A DNA stretch of 64,000 nt, taken from positions 1 to 64,000 of the forward strand of contig NZ_AFWF01000003.1 of the NCBI RefSeq assembly GCF_000222605.1, written 5' to 3'. This document shows, piece by piece, positions 8,900 to 19,343 of this stretch. Below the pieces are notes generated by a model. The model was not told the DNA's origin and did no database searches. It was given only the letters and a program-made list of their open reading frames with translations. The DNA is from Vibrio ichthyoenteri ATCC 700023. GTDB taxonomy: Bacteria > Pseudomonadota > Gammaproteobacteria > Enterobacterales > Vibrionaceae. Position 1 is the first letter of the stretch, and the number at the start of each line of letters is the position of its first letter. Both the position numbers and the translations under genes were made by a program.

Positions 8900-8929
8900 A
8901 AAAAAACACCCATCATAGGATGGGTGTTT
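8900..8929 (-). terminator. Intrinsic terminator of the chemotaxis receptor gene
   Basis: A perfect 11-bp stem (AAACACCCATC / GATGGGTGTTT) with a 4-nt loop, followed on the minus strand by a T run. It lies just past the receptor stop at 8968. Confidence 0.85.
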
Positions 8930-8967
8930 GTTACATCATCGTCTGCAGCAATGCCCAGCCAATGAGT

Positions 8968-10908
8968 TTACAACTTGAAAAATCCAAGCAGTTCTTTTTG
9001 TTGAGCGGCGAGGTGCGAGAGTTCTTCGCTTGCCTTTTGGCTTTCTTGGACACCTAACACATTTTGATTGACGATCTCAAACGCAATGCTGACGTTTTCC
9101 GAGATATCTTGGGTGACACAAGATTGCTCTTCAGATGCAGTTGCGACGTGGGTATTCATATCTGAAATTTGCTTCACTGATTGGGCTATCGCGACAAACG
9201 AATCACCTAATTGAACACTGATTGCCCGTGAGTCTTCGACCAACGCCATGTTGGTGCTCATGAATTTATTGGCCTGCTCAGCTTGGGTTTGTAGGCGCGA
9301 GATGATCTCTTGGATGTCTACTGTTGATTGTTGCGTTTTAGCCGCCAAAGAACGAACTTCATCCGCCACAACCGCAAAGCCTCGCCCTTGCTCACCAGCT
9401 CGAGCGGCTTCAATCGCCGCGTTAAGTGCCAGTAGGTTGGTTTGTTCAGAAATTGTATTAATCACTTCCACTACAGTGCCAATTTCAATTGAGTAATCGC
9501 GTAGCTGGTTAACAATGCTGGTGGTTTCTTCAATCGAATGTTCCACTTTACGCGATACTTCGTCAGATGAACGCAGGGCGGCTTGGCCACTTTGGACGTT
9601 ATCTGTTGCCCCTGATGCTGCGTGTTCTGCTGAGGCTGCGTTGTGGCTTACTTCTGATGAAGTACTTGATAGTTCGTTGATCGCCGTGGCGATTTGTTCA
9701 ACTTGGCTTAGCTCTTGTTGCGCATTGGCTTCGGTTTGGGTCATGACCGCGGCAAGTTCAACCGATGCGGAAGAGACGCTGTCTGATATCGAATGGAAAC
9801 CATCGATAATACGACGTAGCTCTCTACGCATTTCGATAATATTGGCGTAAATGCCGCTCTCATTACCTGTAGTCGTGATGTGGCTAGAGAGATCGCCTTG
9901 AGATACATCTTGTACCAATTGTTGAATTTCAGTGGGTTCGCCACCGACCACGCGGTTAATATTACGGTAGATAAAGTAGGCGACTGTAAGCGCGATTAAG
10001 GTTGAAAGCGCGGCTAACCAAAGAGTAATGGTTTCGGCGCTGGCAAGTGATGCAACCATATTTGGGCCAACGCTATCTTGTTCTTTCTTGGTTGCCAGTT
10101 TGATGTTTTCTACTGAGTGCGCTGATTGAGCGCCAAGCGTGTTGAGTTGCTTCTCTACGATTTGGTTGCGTTGATTAATGGTCGTCACTATTTTGGCAAA
10201 GGCGCCGGTATAGTCGTTGAAGGCTTGTTGGTACTGTTTGAATTGCGTTTGCTGTTGCGAAGAGTGTAAGTAGCGTTGAACTGCGTGTTGACGATTTTCA
10301 ATCGTGGCAAACTGTTGGTTGGCAAAGTCGGCATCTTGTGCGCTGTTATTGATCAGGAATTTTGCTGCGTATAGGCGAGCCATCAAAACGCTCTCTTGCA
10401 GTTCGCTCGCATAGCGGGCGAGGTCATTTTCACCGTTTTGATGAGCAGTTTCGATCATCTGCTTCAACTCATTGCGCATTGCGAGGCCGCTGGGATCGAG
10501 CGTGTTGTTGACTAAGCTGTTGCGCTGTTGGATGAGTGTCACGACACGGTTAAATTGATCTTGATACTGCTGCACTTGAGACTGAATCGCGTTGAATTCG
10601 CTGATGTGAGCATTTTGCAATTTTAGGCGTGTGGTTTGATCGATTAAGCTGAGCGTTGATTGCACGCGTTGCTGAAATTGTTTCAAGCTGTTGCTGTCTT
10701 GATCTTTGATGTATGTGTCTACGGCAAGGCGGGCTTCAAGTAAATTGGCTTGGATTCGACCACTGTTGACGCTGGCCAATGCGAGATTACGGTAAGTGCC
10801 AAATCCTTCGCTCGTATCACTAAAGCGATAAAGTGAGAGAGATGAGGTAATGAGAAGCAAAAGGATAATGCTTCCAAATCCGTATGTGAGTTGCTGCTTT
10901 AAGGTCAT
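8968..10908 (-). CDS. Methyl-accepting chemotaxis protein
   Basis: Encodes 646 aa from the ATG at 10908, preceded by GGTGGT; an in-frame ATG 17 codons earlier is less likely because the inner start gives a typical short cytoplasmic N-terminus. Membrane helix 1 is at about 10-28. A long all-helical periplasmic sensor (about 30-300) rich in Gln suggests a helical-bimodular-type ligand domain. Membrane helix 2 (ITLWLAALSTLIALTVAYFI) precedes a HAMP segment at about 320-370. The signalling hairpin tip is seen in SEQTNLLALNAAIEAARAGE and GRGFAVVADEVRSLA. It signals through CheA/CheW to bias flagellar rotation. The ligand cannot be predicted, and no che genes lie nearby. Confidence 0.93.
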   Translation of the reverse strand: MTLKQQLTYGFGSIILLLLITSSLSLYRFSDTSEGFGTYRNLALASVNSGRIQANLLEARLAVDTYIKDQDSNSLKQFQQRVQSTLSLIDQTTRLKLQNAHISEFNAIQSQVQQYQDQFNRVVTLIQQRNSLVNNTLDPSGLAMRNELKQMIETAHQNGENDLARYASELQESVLMARLYAAKFLINNSAQDADFANQQFATIENRQHAVQRYLHSSQQQTQFKQYQQAFNDYTGAFAKIVTTINQRNQIVEKQLNTLGAQSAHSVENIKLATKKEQDSVGPNMVASLASAETITLWLAALSTLIALTVAYFIYRNINRVVGGEPTEIQQLVQDVSQGDLSSHITTTGNESGIYANIIEMRRELRRIIDGFHSISDSVSSASVELAAVMTQTEANAQQELSQVEQIATAINELSSTSSEVSHNAASAEHAASGATDNVQSGQAALRSSDEVSRKVEHSIEETTSIVNQLRDYSIEIGTVVEVINTISEQTNLLALNAAIEAARAGEQGRGFAVVADEVRSLAAKTQQSTVDIQEIISRLQTQAEQANKFMSTNMALVEDSRAISVQLGDSFVAIAQSVKQISDMNTHVATASEEQSCVTQDISENVSIAFEIVNQNVLGVQESQKASEELSHLAAQQKELLGFFKL

Positions 10909-11183
10909 TTTTACCACCAATTTAAATCTTTGACTGCAAGTATTAAATGTTGTTCTCATTGCTACTTTTATGATTTGAGAAACATTTTGTTACATTCGTC
11001 GCTAAAGCGCCATCTATTCGATAAATTAATCACTTAGACATTGGCGTTACGTGTCCACAAATCTTTACTGAACGGGTGGGATTGCAACATCTCTCCTTGC
11101 TATTAAACCTTCTCCGCATATACTAGTCGGCTGCGAAAAAACCTTCGCAACATCTCCTTGTTCAACCGATTAAGACAAAGCAC

Positions 11184-12236
11184 ATGCAAGTATCTGATTT
11201 CCATTTTGACCTTCCTGATGAACTGATTGCCCGCTACCCTCAACCGGAGCGTACTTCTAGCCGTTTGCTGCAAATGAATGGCAATAGTGGCGAGCTCGTC
11301 GATGGTATCTTTACCGATGTGCTAGGCCATATTGAAGCCGGTGACTTAGTCGTATTCAACAATACTCGAGTGATCCCAGCACGTATGTTTGGCCGCAAAG
11401 CATCAGGCGGTAAACTGGAAGTGTTAGTGGAGCGCATGCTGGATACCAAAAGCATCCTTGCCCATGTTCGCTGTTCCAAATCACCAAAACCGGGCACGGT
11501 GATTTTATTAGGTGAAAACGATGAGTTTTCAGCGGAAATGGTCGCGCGTCATGACGCCTTATTTGAGCTGAAATTTAATTCAGACCAAACGGTGTTAGAA
11601 ATCCTTGAGCAAATCGGTCATATGCCTTTGCCGCCTTATATCGATCGTCCTGACGAAGATGCGGATAAAGAGCGCTATCAAACGGTGTATAACCAAAAGC
11701 CGGGTGCCGTAGCTGCCCCGACTGCGGGTTTGCACTTTGATGAAGTATTGCTAGAAAAAATCAAAGCCAAAGGCGCTGAACTTGCTTACGTCACTCTGCA
11801 TGTGGGCGCGGGCACATTCCAGCCAGTGAAAGTGGACAACATCCACGATCACCATATGCACGCAGAATACGTCGAAGTAACTCAAGAAGTGGTGGATGCA
11901 ATCAATGCAACCAAAGCACGTGGTGGTCGAGTGATTGCCGTGGGTACCACATCAGTACGTTCACTAGAAAGTGCTGCGCAAGATGCGCTGAAAAACGGTA
12001 CCGATTTGGTACCATTCTTTGGTGATACAGAAATTTTCATCTTCCCTGGTTATGAATATCAGTTAGTGGATTGTTTGATCACCAACTTCCACTTACCAGA
12101 GTCGACTTTGATTATGTTGGTGAGCGCATTTGCCGGTTATGAAAATACCATGAATGCCTATCAGCATGCGGTAGACAATCATTATCGCTTCTTTAGCTAT
12201 GGTGATTCGATGTTTATCGAGAAGAAAACGGTATAA
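11184..12236 (+). CDS. queA: S-adenosylmethionine:tRNA ribosyltransferase-isomerase
   Basis: Encodes 350 aa, the usual family length. It transfers and isomerises the ribosyl part of S-adenosylmethionine onto preQ1 at tRNA position 34, giving epoxyqueuosine. Conserved stretches include [13 protein letters not shown] at the start, [38 protein letters not shown], and the C-terminal [21 protein letters not shown]. It precedes tgt, the preceding step of the same pathway. An unusually long spacer with two palindromic repeats separates them. Confidence 0.96.
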   Translation: MQVSDFHFDLPDELIARYPQPERTSSRLLQMNGNSGELVDGIFTDVLGHIEAGDLVVFNNTRVIPARMFGRKASGGKLEVLVERMLDTKSILAHVRCSKSPKPGTVILLGENDEFSAEMVARHDALFELKFNSDQTVLEILEQIGHMPLPPYIDRPDEDADKERYQTVYNQKPGAVAAPTAGLHFDEVLLEKIKAKGAELAYVTLHVGAGTFQPVKVDNIHDHHMHAEYVEVTQEVVDAINATKARGGRVIAVGTTSVRSLESAAQDALKNGTDLVPFFGDTEIFIFPGYEYQLVDCLITNFHLPESTLIMLVSAFAGYENTMNAYQHAVDNHYRFFSYGDSMFIEKKTV

Positions 12237-12246
12237 ATTACGTTGA

Positions 12247-12284
12247 GAGATTCCTGAACTCTCGTGCCTCAATTCAGGAATGAC
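12247..12284 (-). repeat. Short palindromic intergenic repeat, copy 1
   Basis: On the minus strand this unit begins GTCATTCCTGAA and ends TTCAGGAATCTC, a 9-bp inverted repeat flanked by GTC...CTC ends. Copy 2 nearby has the same termini and the opposite orientation. Repeats with GTCATTCC...GGAATCTC ends are, from memory, common between genes in vibrios. Confidence 0.6.
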
Positions 12285-12310
12285 AAATTTTTGTTTCAAA
12301 AGCTAACAAT

Positions 12311-12350
12311 GTCATTCCTTAGAGTGTGGGACGAATGAGTAAGGAATCTC
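12311..12350 (+). repeat. Short palindromic intergenic repeat, copy 2
   Basis: Begins GTCATTCCTTA and ends TAAGGAATCTC, with an 8-bp inverted repeat (ATTCCTTA / TAAGGAAT). It shares the GTCATTCC and GGAATCTC ends with copy 1, but the interior differs, which argues for a repeat family rather than one recent duplication. Confidence 0.6.
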
Positions 12351-12387
12351 TTATTTTCAGCGATGGGCTGGAAACAATTTACGAGTG

Positions 12388-13644
<1,257 letters not shown>

Positions 13645-13652
13645 TCAATTCA

Positions 13653-13682
13653 AGCCTTAGGATATAATCCTGAGGCTTTTAT
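13653..13682 (+). terminator. Hairpin between tgt and yajC
   Basis: AGCCTTAGGA / TCCTGAGGCT (10 bp, one T-G pair) with loop TATAA, followed by TTTATTAAT. It may terminate or partly attenuate transcription from queA-tgt into the Sec genes. The 160 bases after it could hold a separate yajC promoter. Confidence 0.65.
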
Positions 13683-13845
13683 TAATGGCGACATCTCCGG
13701 ACTCAAACGGCGTGTCAGCCTAACAAATGAGCAAAAGCTCACTATTTTTGAGAGTACGATCTCTATTACAGAGTCACACGCTTGAATATATAAGGCCTTA
13801 GCCCAATTTGTTGGATAATCAAAAAAAATAATAGAGGATATTTTC

Positions 13846-14172
13846 ATGTTTATTTCTCAAGCTCATGCAGCTACTGAAGGCGCACCTGGTGGCGGTTTTG
13901 AAATGATTATCATGCTTGCGATGTTCGCGGTGATCTTTTACTTCATGATCTACCGTCCACAATCTAAGCGTGTTAAAGAGCACAAGAACCTTATGTCTTC
14001 AATGGGCAAAGGTGATGAAGTTCTAACTAGCGGTGGCCTAGTGGGTAAAATCACTAAAATCTCTGAAGACAACGATTTCATCACAATCGAGCTTAACGCG
14101 AATAACGAAGTTGTTATCAAGAAAGACTTCGTTTCAGCAGTGCTACCAAAAGGTACACTGAAATCTCTATAG
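13846..14172 (+). CDS. yajC: Preprotein translocase subunit YajC
   Basis: Encodes 108 aa: a short Ala/Gly-rich N-terminus, one membrane helix (EMIIMLAMFAVIFYFMIYRP, about residues 21-40) and a basic cytoplasmic tail with the family motif RPQSKR. YajC joins SecD and SecF in an accessory complex of the Sec translocon. AGAGGATATTTT precedes the ATG, and secD starts 20 bases after the stop, so the three are one operon. Confidence 0.95.
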   Translation: MFISQAHAATEGAPGGGFEMIIMLAMFAVIFYFMIYRPQSKRVKEHKNLMSSMGKGDEVLTSGGLVGKITKISEDNDFITIELNANNEVVIKKDFVSAVLPKGTLKSL

Positions 14173-14192
14173 ACAGCTAAAGGATCCTCGCT

Positions 14193-16049
14193 GTGCTAAA
14201 CCGTTATCCGTTATGGAAGTACCTGTTGGTGATGTGTACTATCGCTATCGCGGCATTGTATGCGCTTCCTAATATCTACGGTGAAGATCCGGCAATTCAA
14301 GTTACAGGGGCGCGCGGCGCCTCTGTAGATATGGCAACGCTGGATTCTGTCACTCAAGCTCTCGATAAGCAGAGCCTCTCCTTTAAATCCATTGCTCTAG
14401 AGAATGGATCGATTCTTGTTCGCTTCAATGACACCGATACTCAAATTAGTGCGCGTGATGTGATCAGTGAAGGCCTCGATAAAGATAAAATTGTTGCACT
14501 AAACCTTGCACCAGCGACCCCGAGTTGGTTAGAAGCTATTGGCGCTTCTCCAATGAAATTAGGTCTCGATTTGCGTGGTGGTGTTCACTTCTTAATGGAA
14601 GTGGATATGGATGCCGCAATGGAAAAACTAGTCGGACAACAGGAAGATGGCTTCCGCAGTGAACTGCGTGAAGAGAAAATCCGTTACCGTGCTATTCGTA
14701 CCTCGGGCAAAGATGCAGTAGAAGTATTGCTGCGCAATGAAGAGCAGCTTGCCGATGCAAAACGCATCCTAGAGAAAAACCACCCAGACATGGTATTTAC
14801 TGAGTCTGAAGGCAATGGTCGTTACGCTTTAATTGCTACTTTTACTGAGCAACGTTTACAAGAGATCCGTAACTACGCCGTTGAACAAAACATCACTATT
14901 CTACGTAACCGTGTTAACGAACTTGGCGTAGCGGAACCTTTGGTTCAGCGTCAAGGTGCTAGCCGTATCGTAGTTGAACTTCCTGGTGTTCAAGATACCG
15001 CGCGCGCAAAAGAAATTTTGGGTGCAACGGCAACACTTGAGTTCCGTGAAGTGGATTCGAAAGCTGATCTTGCAGCTGCGGCCAGTGGTCGTGCGCCTGC
15101 GGGTAGTGAAATTAAATTCGATCCTGATGGCCGTCCTGTTGTTTTGAAAAAACGTATTATCCTTGGTGGAGCAAGCATTACCGATGCCAGCTCTAGCGTT
15201 GATGAATACGGTCGCCCGCAAGTTAACATCACACTAGACAGTGAAGGTGGTAACAAAATGGCGGCGTTCTCTAAAAAGAACATTGGTCAACTTATGGCGA
15301 CAGTATTCACTGAATACAAAGACAGTGGCCGTAAGACTGCGGAAGGCAAAGTTATTTTGTCTAAGCATGAAGAAGTGATCAACCAAGCAACGATTCAATC
15401 GGCGCTGGGTCGTAACTTCCGCATTACAGGTATTGATTCAGCTGCTGAAGCTCAAAACTTGGCGCTATTGCTGCGTGCTGGTGCTCTGATTGCGCCAATT
15501 TCAATTGTTGAAGAGCGCACCATCGGTCCATCTATGGGTCAACAGAATATCGATATGGGTATCCAAGCGTGTATTTGGGGTATGGTGGCAGTAATGCTGT
15601 TTACTTTGCTCTACTACCGTAAGTTTGGTCTTATCGCCAACATGGCGTTGATGGCTAACTTGGTACTTATCATTGGTATCATGTCGATGATCCCAGGTGC
15701 GACGATGACCTTACCAGGTATCGCCGGTATCGTCCTAACAGTCGGTATGGCGGTTGATGCCAACGTGCTGATCTTTGAGCGTATCCGTGAAGAGCTGCGT
15801 GATGGTCGTTCACCACAACAAGCTATTCACCAAGGCTACGCCAACGCATTCAGTACCATTGCCGATGCGAACATCACCACCTTGATGACAGCGATTATTT
15901 TGTTTGCGGTCGGTACGGGCGCAGTGAAAGGTTTCGCGGTTACGTTATCTATCGGTATCTTGACGTCAATGTTCACCGCCATCATAGGCACACGTTGTGT
16001 GGTTAACCTATTGTACGGTGGTAAGCGCGTCGATAAATTGTCGATCTAA
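14193..16049 (+). CDS. secD: Protein translocase subunit SecD
   Basis: Encodes 618 aa, the usual length, from a GTG with AAAGGAT upstream. An N-terminal membrane helix (residues about 9-26) is followed by a large periplasmic P1 region to about 440 and five more C-terminal helices. Family motifs are [30 protein letters not shown], and [18 protein letters not shown], which carries the proton-relay aspartate region. SecD with SecF uses the proton-motive force to pull exported proteins through SecYEG. It is 14 bases upstream of secF. Confidence 0.97.
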   Translation: MLNRYPLWKYLLVMCTIAIAALYALPNIYGEDPAIQVTGARGASVDMATLDSVTQALDKQSLSFKSIALENGSILVRFNDTDTQISARDVISEGLDKDKIVALNLAPATPSWLEAIGASPMKLGLDLRGGVHFLMEVDMDAAMEKLVGQQEDGFRSELREEKIRYRAIRTSGKDAVEVLLRNEEQLADAKRILEKNHPDMVFTESEGNGRYALIATFTEQRLQEIRNYAVEQNITILRNRVNELGVAEPLVQRQGASRIVVELPGVQDTARAKEILGATATLEFREVDSKADLAAAASGRAPAGSEIKFDPDGRPVVLKKRIILGGASITDASSSVDEYGRPQVNITLDSEGGNKMAAFSKKNIGQLMATVFTEYKDSGRKTAEGKVILSKHEEVINQATIQSALGRNFRITGIDSAAEAQNLALLLRAGALIAPISIVEERTIGPSMGQQNIDMGIQACIWGMVAVMLFTLLYYRKFGLIANMALMANLVLIIGIMSMIPGATMTLPGIAGIVLTVGMAVDANVLIFERIREELRDGRSPQQAIHQGYANAFSTIADANITTLMTAIILFAVGTGAVKGFAVTLSIGILTSMFTAIIGTRCVVNLLYGGKRVDKLSI

Positions 16050-16063
16050 GGCTAGGAATTACT

Positions 16064-17011
16064 ATGTTTCAAATTCTAAAAGCAGAAAGTACGATCGACT
16101 TTTTACGTTGGTCAAAGTTTGCCGTTGTGTTCTCGCTTTTGATGATTGGTGCATCAATCTTCACGCTATCAACTAAGTCGTTGAACTGGGGCCTTGATTT
16201 TACCGGCGGTACGTTAATTGAAGTGGGCTTTGAACAACCGGCTCACCTTGAAAGTATTCGTACTGCGCTGGAAAACGAAGGTTTTGGTGATGCAATCGTA
16301 CAGAACTTTGGTAGTGCTCGTGAAGTGATGGTGCGTCTAAGCCCACGTGAGAATATCTCAGGTGAAACGCTAGGCAACCAGATCATTGCAGCAATCAAAG
16401 AAGGTACTGGTGAAGCGGTTGAGATGCGTCGTATCGAGTTCGTTGGTCCTAATGTGGGTGACGAGCTAACAGAAGCGGGTGGCTTGGCTATTTTAGTCTC
16501 GCTATTGTGTATTCTAGCTTACGTATCGATGCGTTTTGAATGGCGTCTTGCAGCAGGTGCAGTATTAGCACTTGCGCACGATATCATCATTACTTTGGGT
16601 ATCTTCTCTTTCTTGCAGATTGAGGTGGACTTGACCATCGTGGCGGCATTGCTAACGGTTGTTGGTTACTCGCTCAACGATACCATTGTTGTATTTGACC
16701 GGATTCGTGAAAACTTCCGTCGCATGCGCAAAGGTGGTCCAGCTGAGATTATCAACAGTTCGATTACTCAAACATTGAGCCGTACCTTAATTACTTCCGG
16801 TACGACTTTGTTTGTAGTTATTGCTTTGTTTACGCAAGGTGGCGCAATGATCCATGGCTTTGCCACTGCATTGCTACTTGGTATCACTGTTGGTACTTAC
16901 TCATCAATCTATGTGGCTTCGGCATTAGCATGGAAACTGGGTATTACTAAAGAACACCTTATGCCTCCACAGGTTGAAAAAGAAGGCGCTGAGTTCGACG
17001 AAATGCCGTAA
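16064..17011 (+). CDS. secF: Protein translocase subunit SecF
   Basis: Encodes 315 aa with the SecF layout: first membrane helix (FAVVFSLLMIGASIFTLS), a small periplasmic domain, and five helices from about residue 135. Diagnostic motifs are LDFTGGTLIEVGF and VGYSLNDTIVVFDRIRENFR. It pairs with SecD, and the operon ends at a strong terminator 30 bases after its stop. Confidence 0.97.
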   Translation: MFQILKAESTIDFLRWSKFAVVFSLLMIGASIFTLSTKSLNWGLDFTGGTLIEVGFEQPAHLESIRTALENEGFGDAIVQNFGSAREVMVRLSPRENISGETLGNQIIAAIKEGTGEAVEMRRIEFVGPNVGDELTEAGGLAILVSLLCILAYVSMRFEWRLAAGAVLALAHDIIITLGIFSFLQIEVDLTIVAALLTVVGYSLNDTIVVFDRIRENFRRMRKGGPAEIINSSITQTLSRTLITSGTTLFVVIALFTQGGAMIHGFATALLLGITVGTYSSIYVASALAWKLGITKEHLMPPQVEKEGAEFDEMP

Positions 17012-17040
17012 CTCAAGGTTAAATTTTCCTGATGGAATGA

Positions 17041-17071
17041 AAAAAGCCGCTGATTTCAGCGGCTTTTTTAT
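17041..17071 (+). terminator. Intrinsic terminator of the yajC-secD-secF operon
   Basis: AGCCGCTGA / TCAGCGGCT inverted repeat with A run before and T run after, so it could act in both directions. Confidence 0.9.
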
Positions 17072-17158
17072 TGCTCTGCGAGTCTCGTTTTAGTTTGTAT
17101 GTGCCCTTTGTACAACAAACTAGTATCATAAATAAAAACCATAACTAGGAAGCAAAAC

Positions 17159-17491
17159 ATGCCTCATTTACGTTTTCGTGCTGTTGAACCTCAAACCGTA
17201 CAGACTTTATCAAAATCTCTGATTGATGAACTTCAACCACACATGAATTGTCCGCGTGAAGACTTCACCTTTGAGTACATTTACACTACTTTTTATCATG
17301 AAGGTGAGGTTAGTCCTGCTTACCCATTTGTTGAAGTGCTGTGGTTTGATCGTGGCCAAGAAACCCAAGATGCGGTAGCAAAAATCGTGACTGATCAAGT
17401 ACGTGGAATAGCGGGTGAAGACATTAATGTCGCGGTTATTTTCACTGCATTGAATGCAAGCGGTTACTACGATAATGGCCAGCACTACTAA
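17159..17491 (+). CDS. DUF1904 family protein
   Basis: Encodes 110 aa of cytoplasmic type. The start MPHLRFRAVEPQTVQTLSK and the C-terminus with VEVLWFDRGQETQDAVAKIV fit DUF1904, a family with a tautomerase-like fold and no known function. The residue after Met is Pro, as in tautomerase superfamily enzymes whose N-terminal proline is catalytic; whether it acts so here is inference. AACTAGGAAGC precedes the ATG. It is a single gene between secF and mepA. Confidence 0.8.
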   Translation: MPHLRFRAVEPQTVQTLSKSLIDELQPHMNCPREDFTFEYIYTTFYHEGEVSPAYPFVEVLWFDRGQETQDAVAKIVTDQVRGIAGEDINVAVIFTALNASGYYDNGQHY

Positions 17492-17553
17492 CAATATGAT
17501 GAAATAACGCGACTCAAAGCAATGAATCGCGTCAGCACAAAAGGAAGGATTCG

Positions 17554-18429
17554 ATGAAAGCGATTAGGCTAGGATTGGTTGCAAGTATACTGTCGCTTTC
17601 GCTATTTTCTCCACTGCAAGCTTCACCATGGGAATCGCTTGCTCTTCCTAATCGTCTCTCACCTGAGTCGATTGGCAGCTACGCGAATGGCTGCTTATTT
17701 GGCGCTCAGGCTTTACCTCTTAATGGCCAAGGCTACCAAGTGCTACGTAGCCAAAATAAGCGCTACTATGCCCATCCAGACACCATCAATTTTGTTACTC
17801 AACTTGGTCAGCAAGCTCGTAATGATCTGCGCACTCATCTGTTGATTGGTGACATGTCACTGCCGCAAGGTGGTCGTTTTTCTTCGGGCCATTCTAGTCA
17901 TCAGACAGGACTAGACATTGATATTTGGTTCCGGCTAGCAGACACCAAATTGTCACTCAATGCACTTAAGTTGCCTAAGCCGCATAGTTTGGTTGATATG
18001 CCGGCGTATAAGTTGATTGATAAAAATTGGGATAATCGCCATTTTCGTTTAGTCAAAATGGCGGCGCAAGATGAGCAAGTCGCGCGCATTTTTGTTCATC
18101 CCGTGATCAAAGAAAAGCTTTGCAGTACCGAAGGGGGAGACCGCGATTGGCTGCGTAAAGTTCGCCCATGGTGGGGGCACAATTATCACATGCATGTTCG
18201 ACTAAAATGCCCAAGTGGCGATACTCATTGTGTTAATCAAGCTCCGCCGCCCGCGGGGGATGGCTGTGGTAAAGAAGTGGCTAGTTGGCAGCCGAAACAT
18301 AATGTAAAGAGCCTACGTCCAGAGACGAAACCGGCAGCGCAACCGAAGCCGAAAGTGGTTAAAACAAAACCCAAAACAAAAAAAATCATGCCGCAACAAT
18401 GTCAGCAAATCGTACGCAACCTCAAATGA
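17554..18429 (+). CDS. mepA: Penicillin-insensitive murein endopeptidase MepA
   Basis: Encodes 291 aa with a Sec signal peptide (residues 1-23, ending SPLQA). It is a periplasmic zinc endopeptidase that cuts D-Ala-meso-DAP crosslinks in peptidoglycan. The zinc/catalytic motifs are SGHSSHQTGLDIDIW at about residue 110 and HNYHMHVRLKCP near 210. Cys pairs in the C-terminal half fit a periplasmic location. The tail after residue 250 is Lys/Pro-rich (PKPKVVKTKPKTKK), longer and more basic than a typical MepA end. AAGGAAGG precedes the ATG. Confidence 0.94.
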   Translation: MKAIRLGLVASILSLSLFSPLQASPWESLALPNRLSPESIGSYANGCLFGAQALPLNGQGYQVLRSQNKRYYAHPDTINFVTQLGQQARNDLRTHLLIGDMSLPQGGRFSSGHSSHQTGLDIDIWFRLADTKLSLNALKLPKPHSLVDMPAYKLIDKNWDNRHFRLVKMAAQDEQVARIFVHPVIKEKLCSTEGGDRDWLRKVRPWWGHNYHMHVRLKCPSGDTHCVNQAPPPAGDGCGKEVASWQPKHNVKSLRPETKPAAQPKPKVVKTKPKTKKIMPQQCQQIVRNLK

Positions 18430-18666
18430 TGTGTGGGTTGAACGGTAGTATTTAATTCTGTTATTAATAGTTTTGACATTTATATAGTGGAGAAACTGGC
18501 TATCCTCGCCTAGATTTAAATGGACTGTTCTTTTGATATGTATCTTGATGCGCTTGCTGTAGGTTCCGGCAGTAAGAATAATTATGAAAAGTTGGTTTTA
18601 AATACACTTAAATTATAAATAGGATGCTCGGCTTACTTCCTATTGAAACAAAGCAAGGACACTCCC

Positions 18667-18975
18667 ATGACTATGGTATGTGCAAAAGATTTTGCCGAGT
18701 GGCTAAAGCTGAGATTTGGCAGTGCTACACAGTCAGTAACCATTTCACGTGAAGAAGTGAATCACCTTACTGGCAGGCAGAGATTGGACCCTAATTTCGT
18801 GCATGATGTGCACTATGAGCTGATGCCACATGGATTAGCATTTGTTACCGATACGCTGCGAGAAACCTTTTTCCTTATCCCTATTGGCAAATCGGTAAAT
18901 TGGCGTGACCAACTTGATTTTAATTATGAGAAAGAGCTGTATTGCAATATCTTCCCCATTATCAAGTCCGGTTAG
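18667..18975 (+). CDS. Conserved-looking protein of unknown function
   Basis: Encodes 102 aa from the ATG at 18667, which has AAGGAC upstream; the frame is open 8 codons further to a TTG. No signal peptide or membrane helix is evident, and I recognise no family. Composition is that of a soluble globular protein with two cysteines (about 5 and 93). It has its own terminator and lies alone between mepA and the convergent yfhL. Reality as a gene is supported by the ribosome-binding site, composition and terminator. Confidence 0.65.
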   Translation: MTMVCAKDFAEWLKLRFGSATQSVTISREEVNHLTGRQRLDPNFVHDVHYELMPHGLAFVTDTLRETFFLIPIGKSVNWRDQLDFNYEKELYCNIFPIIKSG

Positions 18976-19002
18976 GGACCGCGGTATGGTTCAAGGCATA
19001 TG

Positions 19003-19031
19003 AAAAAGGCTCATCAATGATGAGCCTTTTT
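19003..19031. terminator. Bidirectional terminator
   Basis: AAAAAGGCTCATC / GATGAGCCTTTTT, a perfect 13-bp stem with a 3-nt loop, between two convergent genes, with T runs in both directions. Confidence 0.9.
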
Positions 19032-19068
19032 ACTTGGATGAGATTGGTGCGACAAAGTAACGTGTTAC

Positions 19069-19323
19069 TTACGCCATACCTTGAATGATAACGAACTTTT
19101 CAAGCAGCTCTTCATCACTCTCAATGTGGTTTGGATCGGTGATAATACATTTTGTAATGGGACATACGGACTGGCAGGTCGGTTTGTCGTAATGACCTTT
19201 ACACTCAGTACATAGGTTCGGGTCAATCTCAAAGATTGAGTCACCCATGCTGATTGCGCCATTTGGGCATTCAGGGTCACACATATCACAGTTAATGCAT
19301 TTATCGGTAATTAGCAGCGCCAT
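19069..19323 (-). CDS. yfhL: YfhL family 4Fe-4S dicluster ferredoxin
   Basis: Encodes 84 aa. Two [4Fe-4S] motifs are visible: CINCDMCDPECP at the N-terminus and CTECKGHYDKPTCQSVCP, the latter with the long insert between its second and third cysteines that marks YfhL/Alvin-type ferredoxins. Such proteins are low-potential electron carriers. It starts 20 bases after the stop of the trhP (yegQ) gene in the same direction, so they are likely cotranscribed; electron supply to that enzyme is plausible but inferred. Confidence 0.92.
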   Translation of the reverse strand: MALLITDKCINCDMCDPECPNGAISMGDSIFEIDPNLCTECKGHYDKPTCQSVCPITKCIITDPNHIESDEELLEKFVIIQGMA

Positions 19324-19343
19324 TCATTTCTACCAAGTAGTGG

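Noticed and set aside
18466-18510. Sigma-70 promoter (TTGACA ... TATCCT) upstream of the 102-aa gene
   Set aside because: The -35-like and -10-like elements are about 22 bp apart, too far for a normal promoter.
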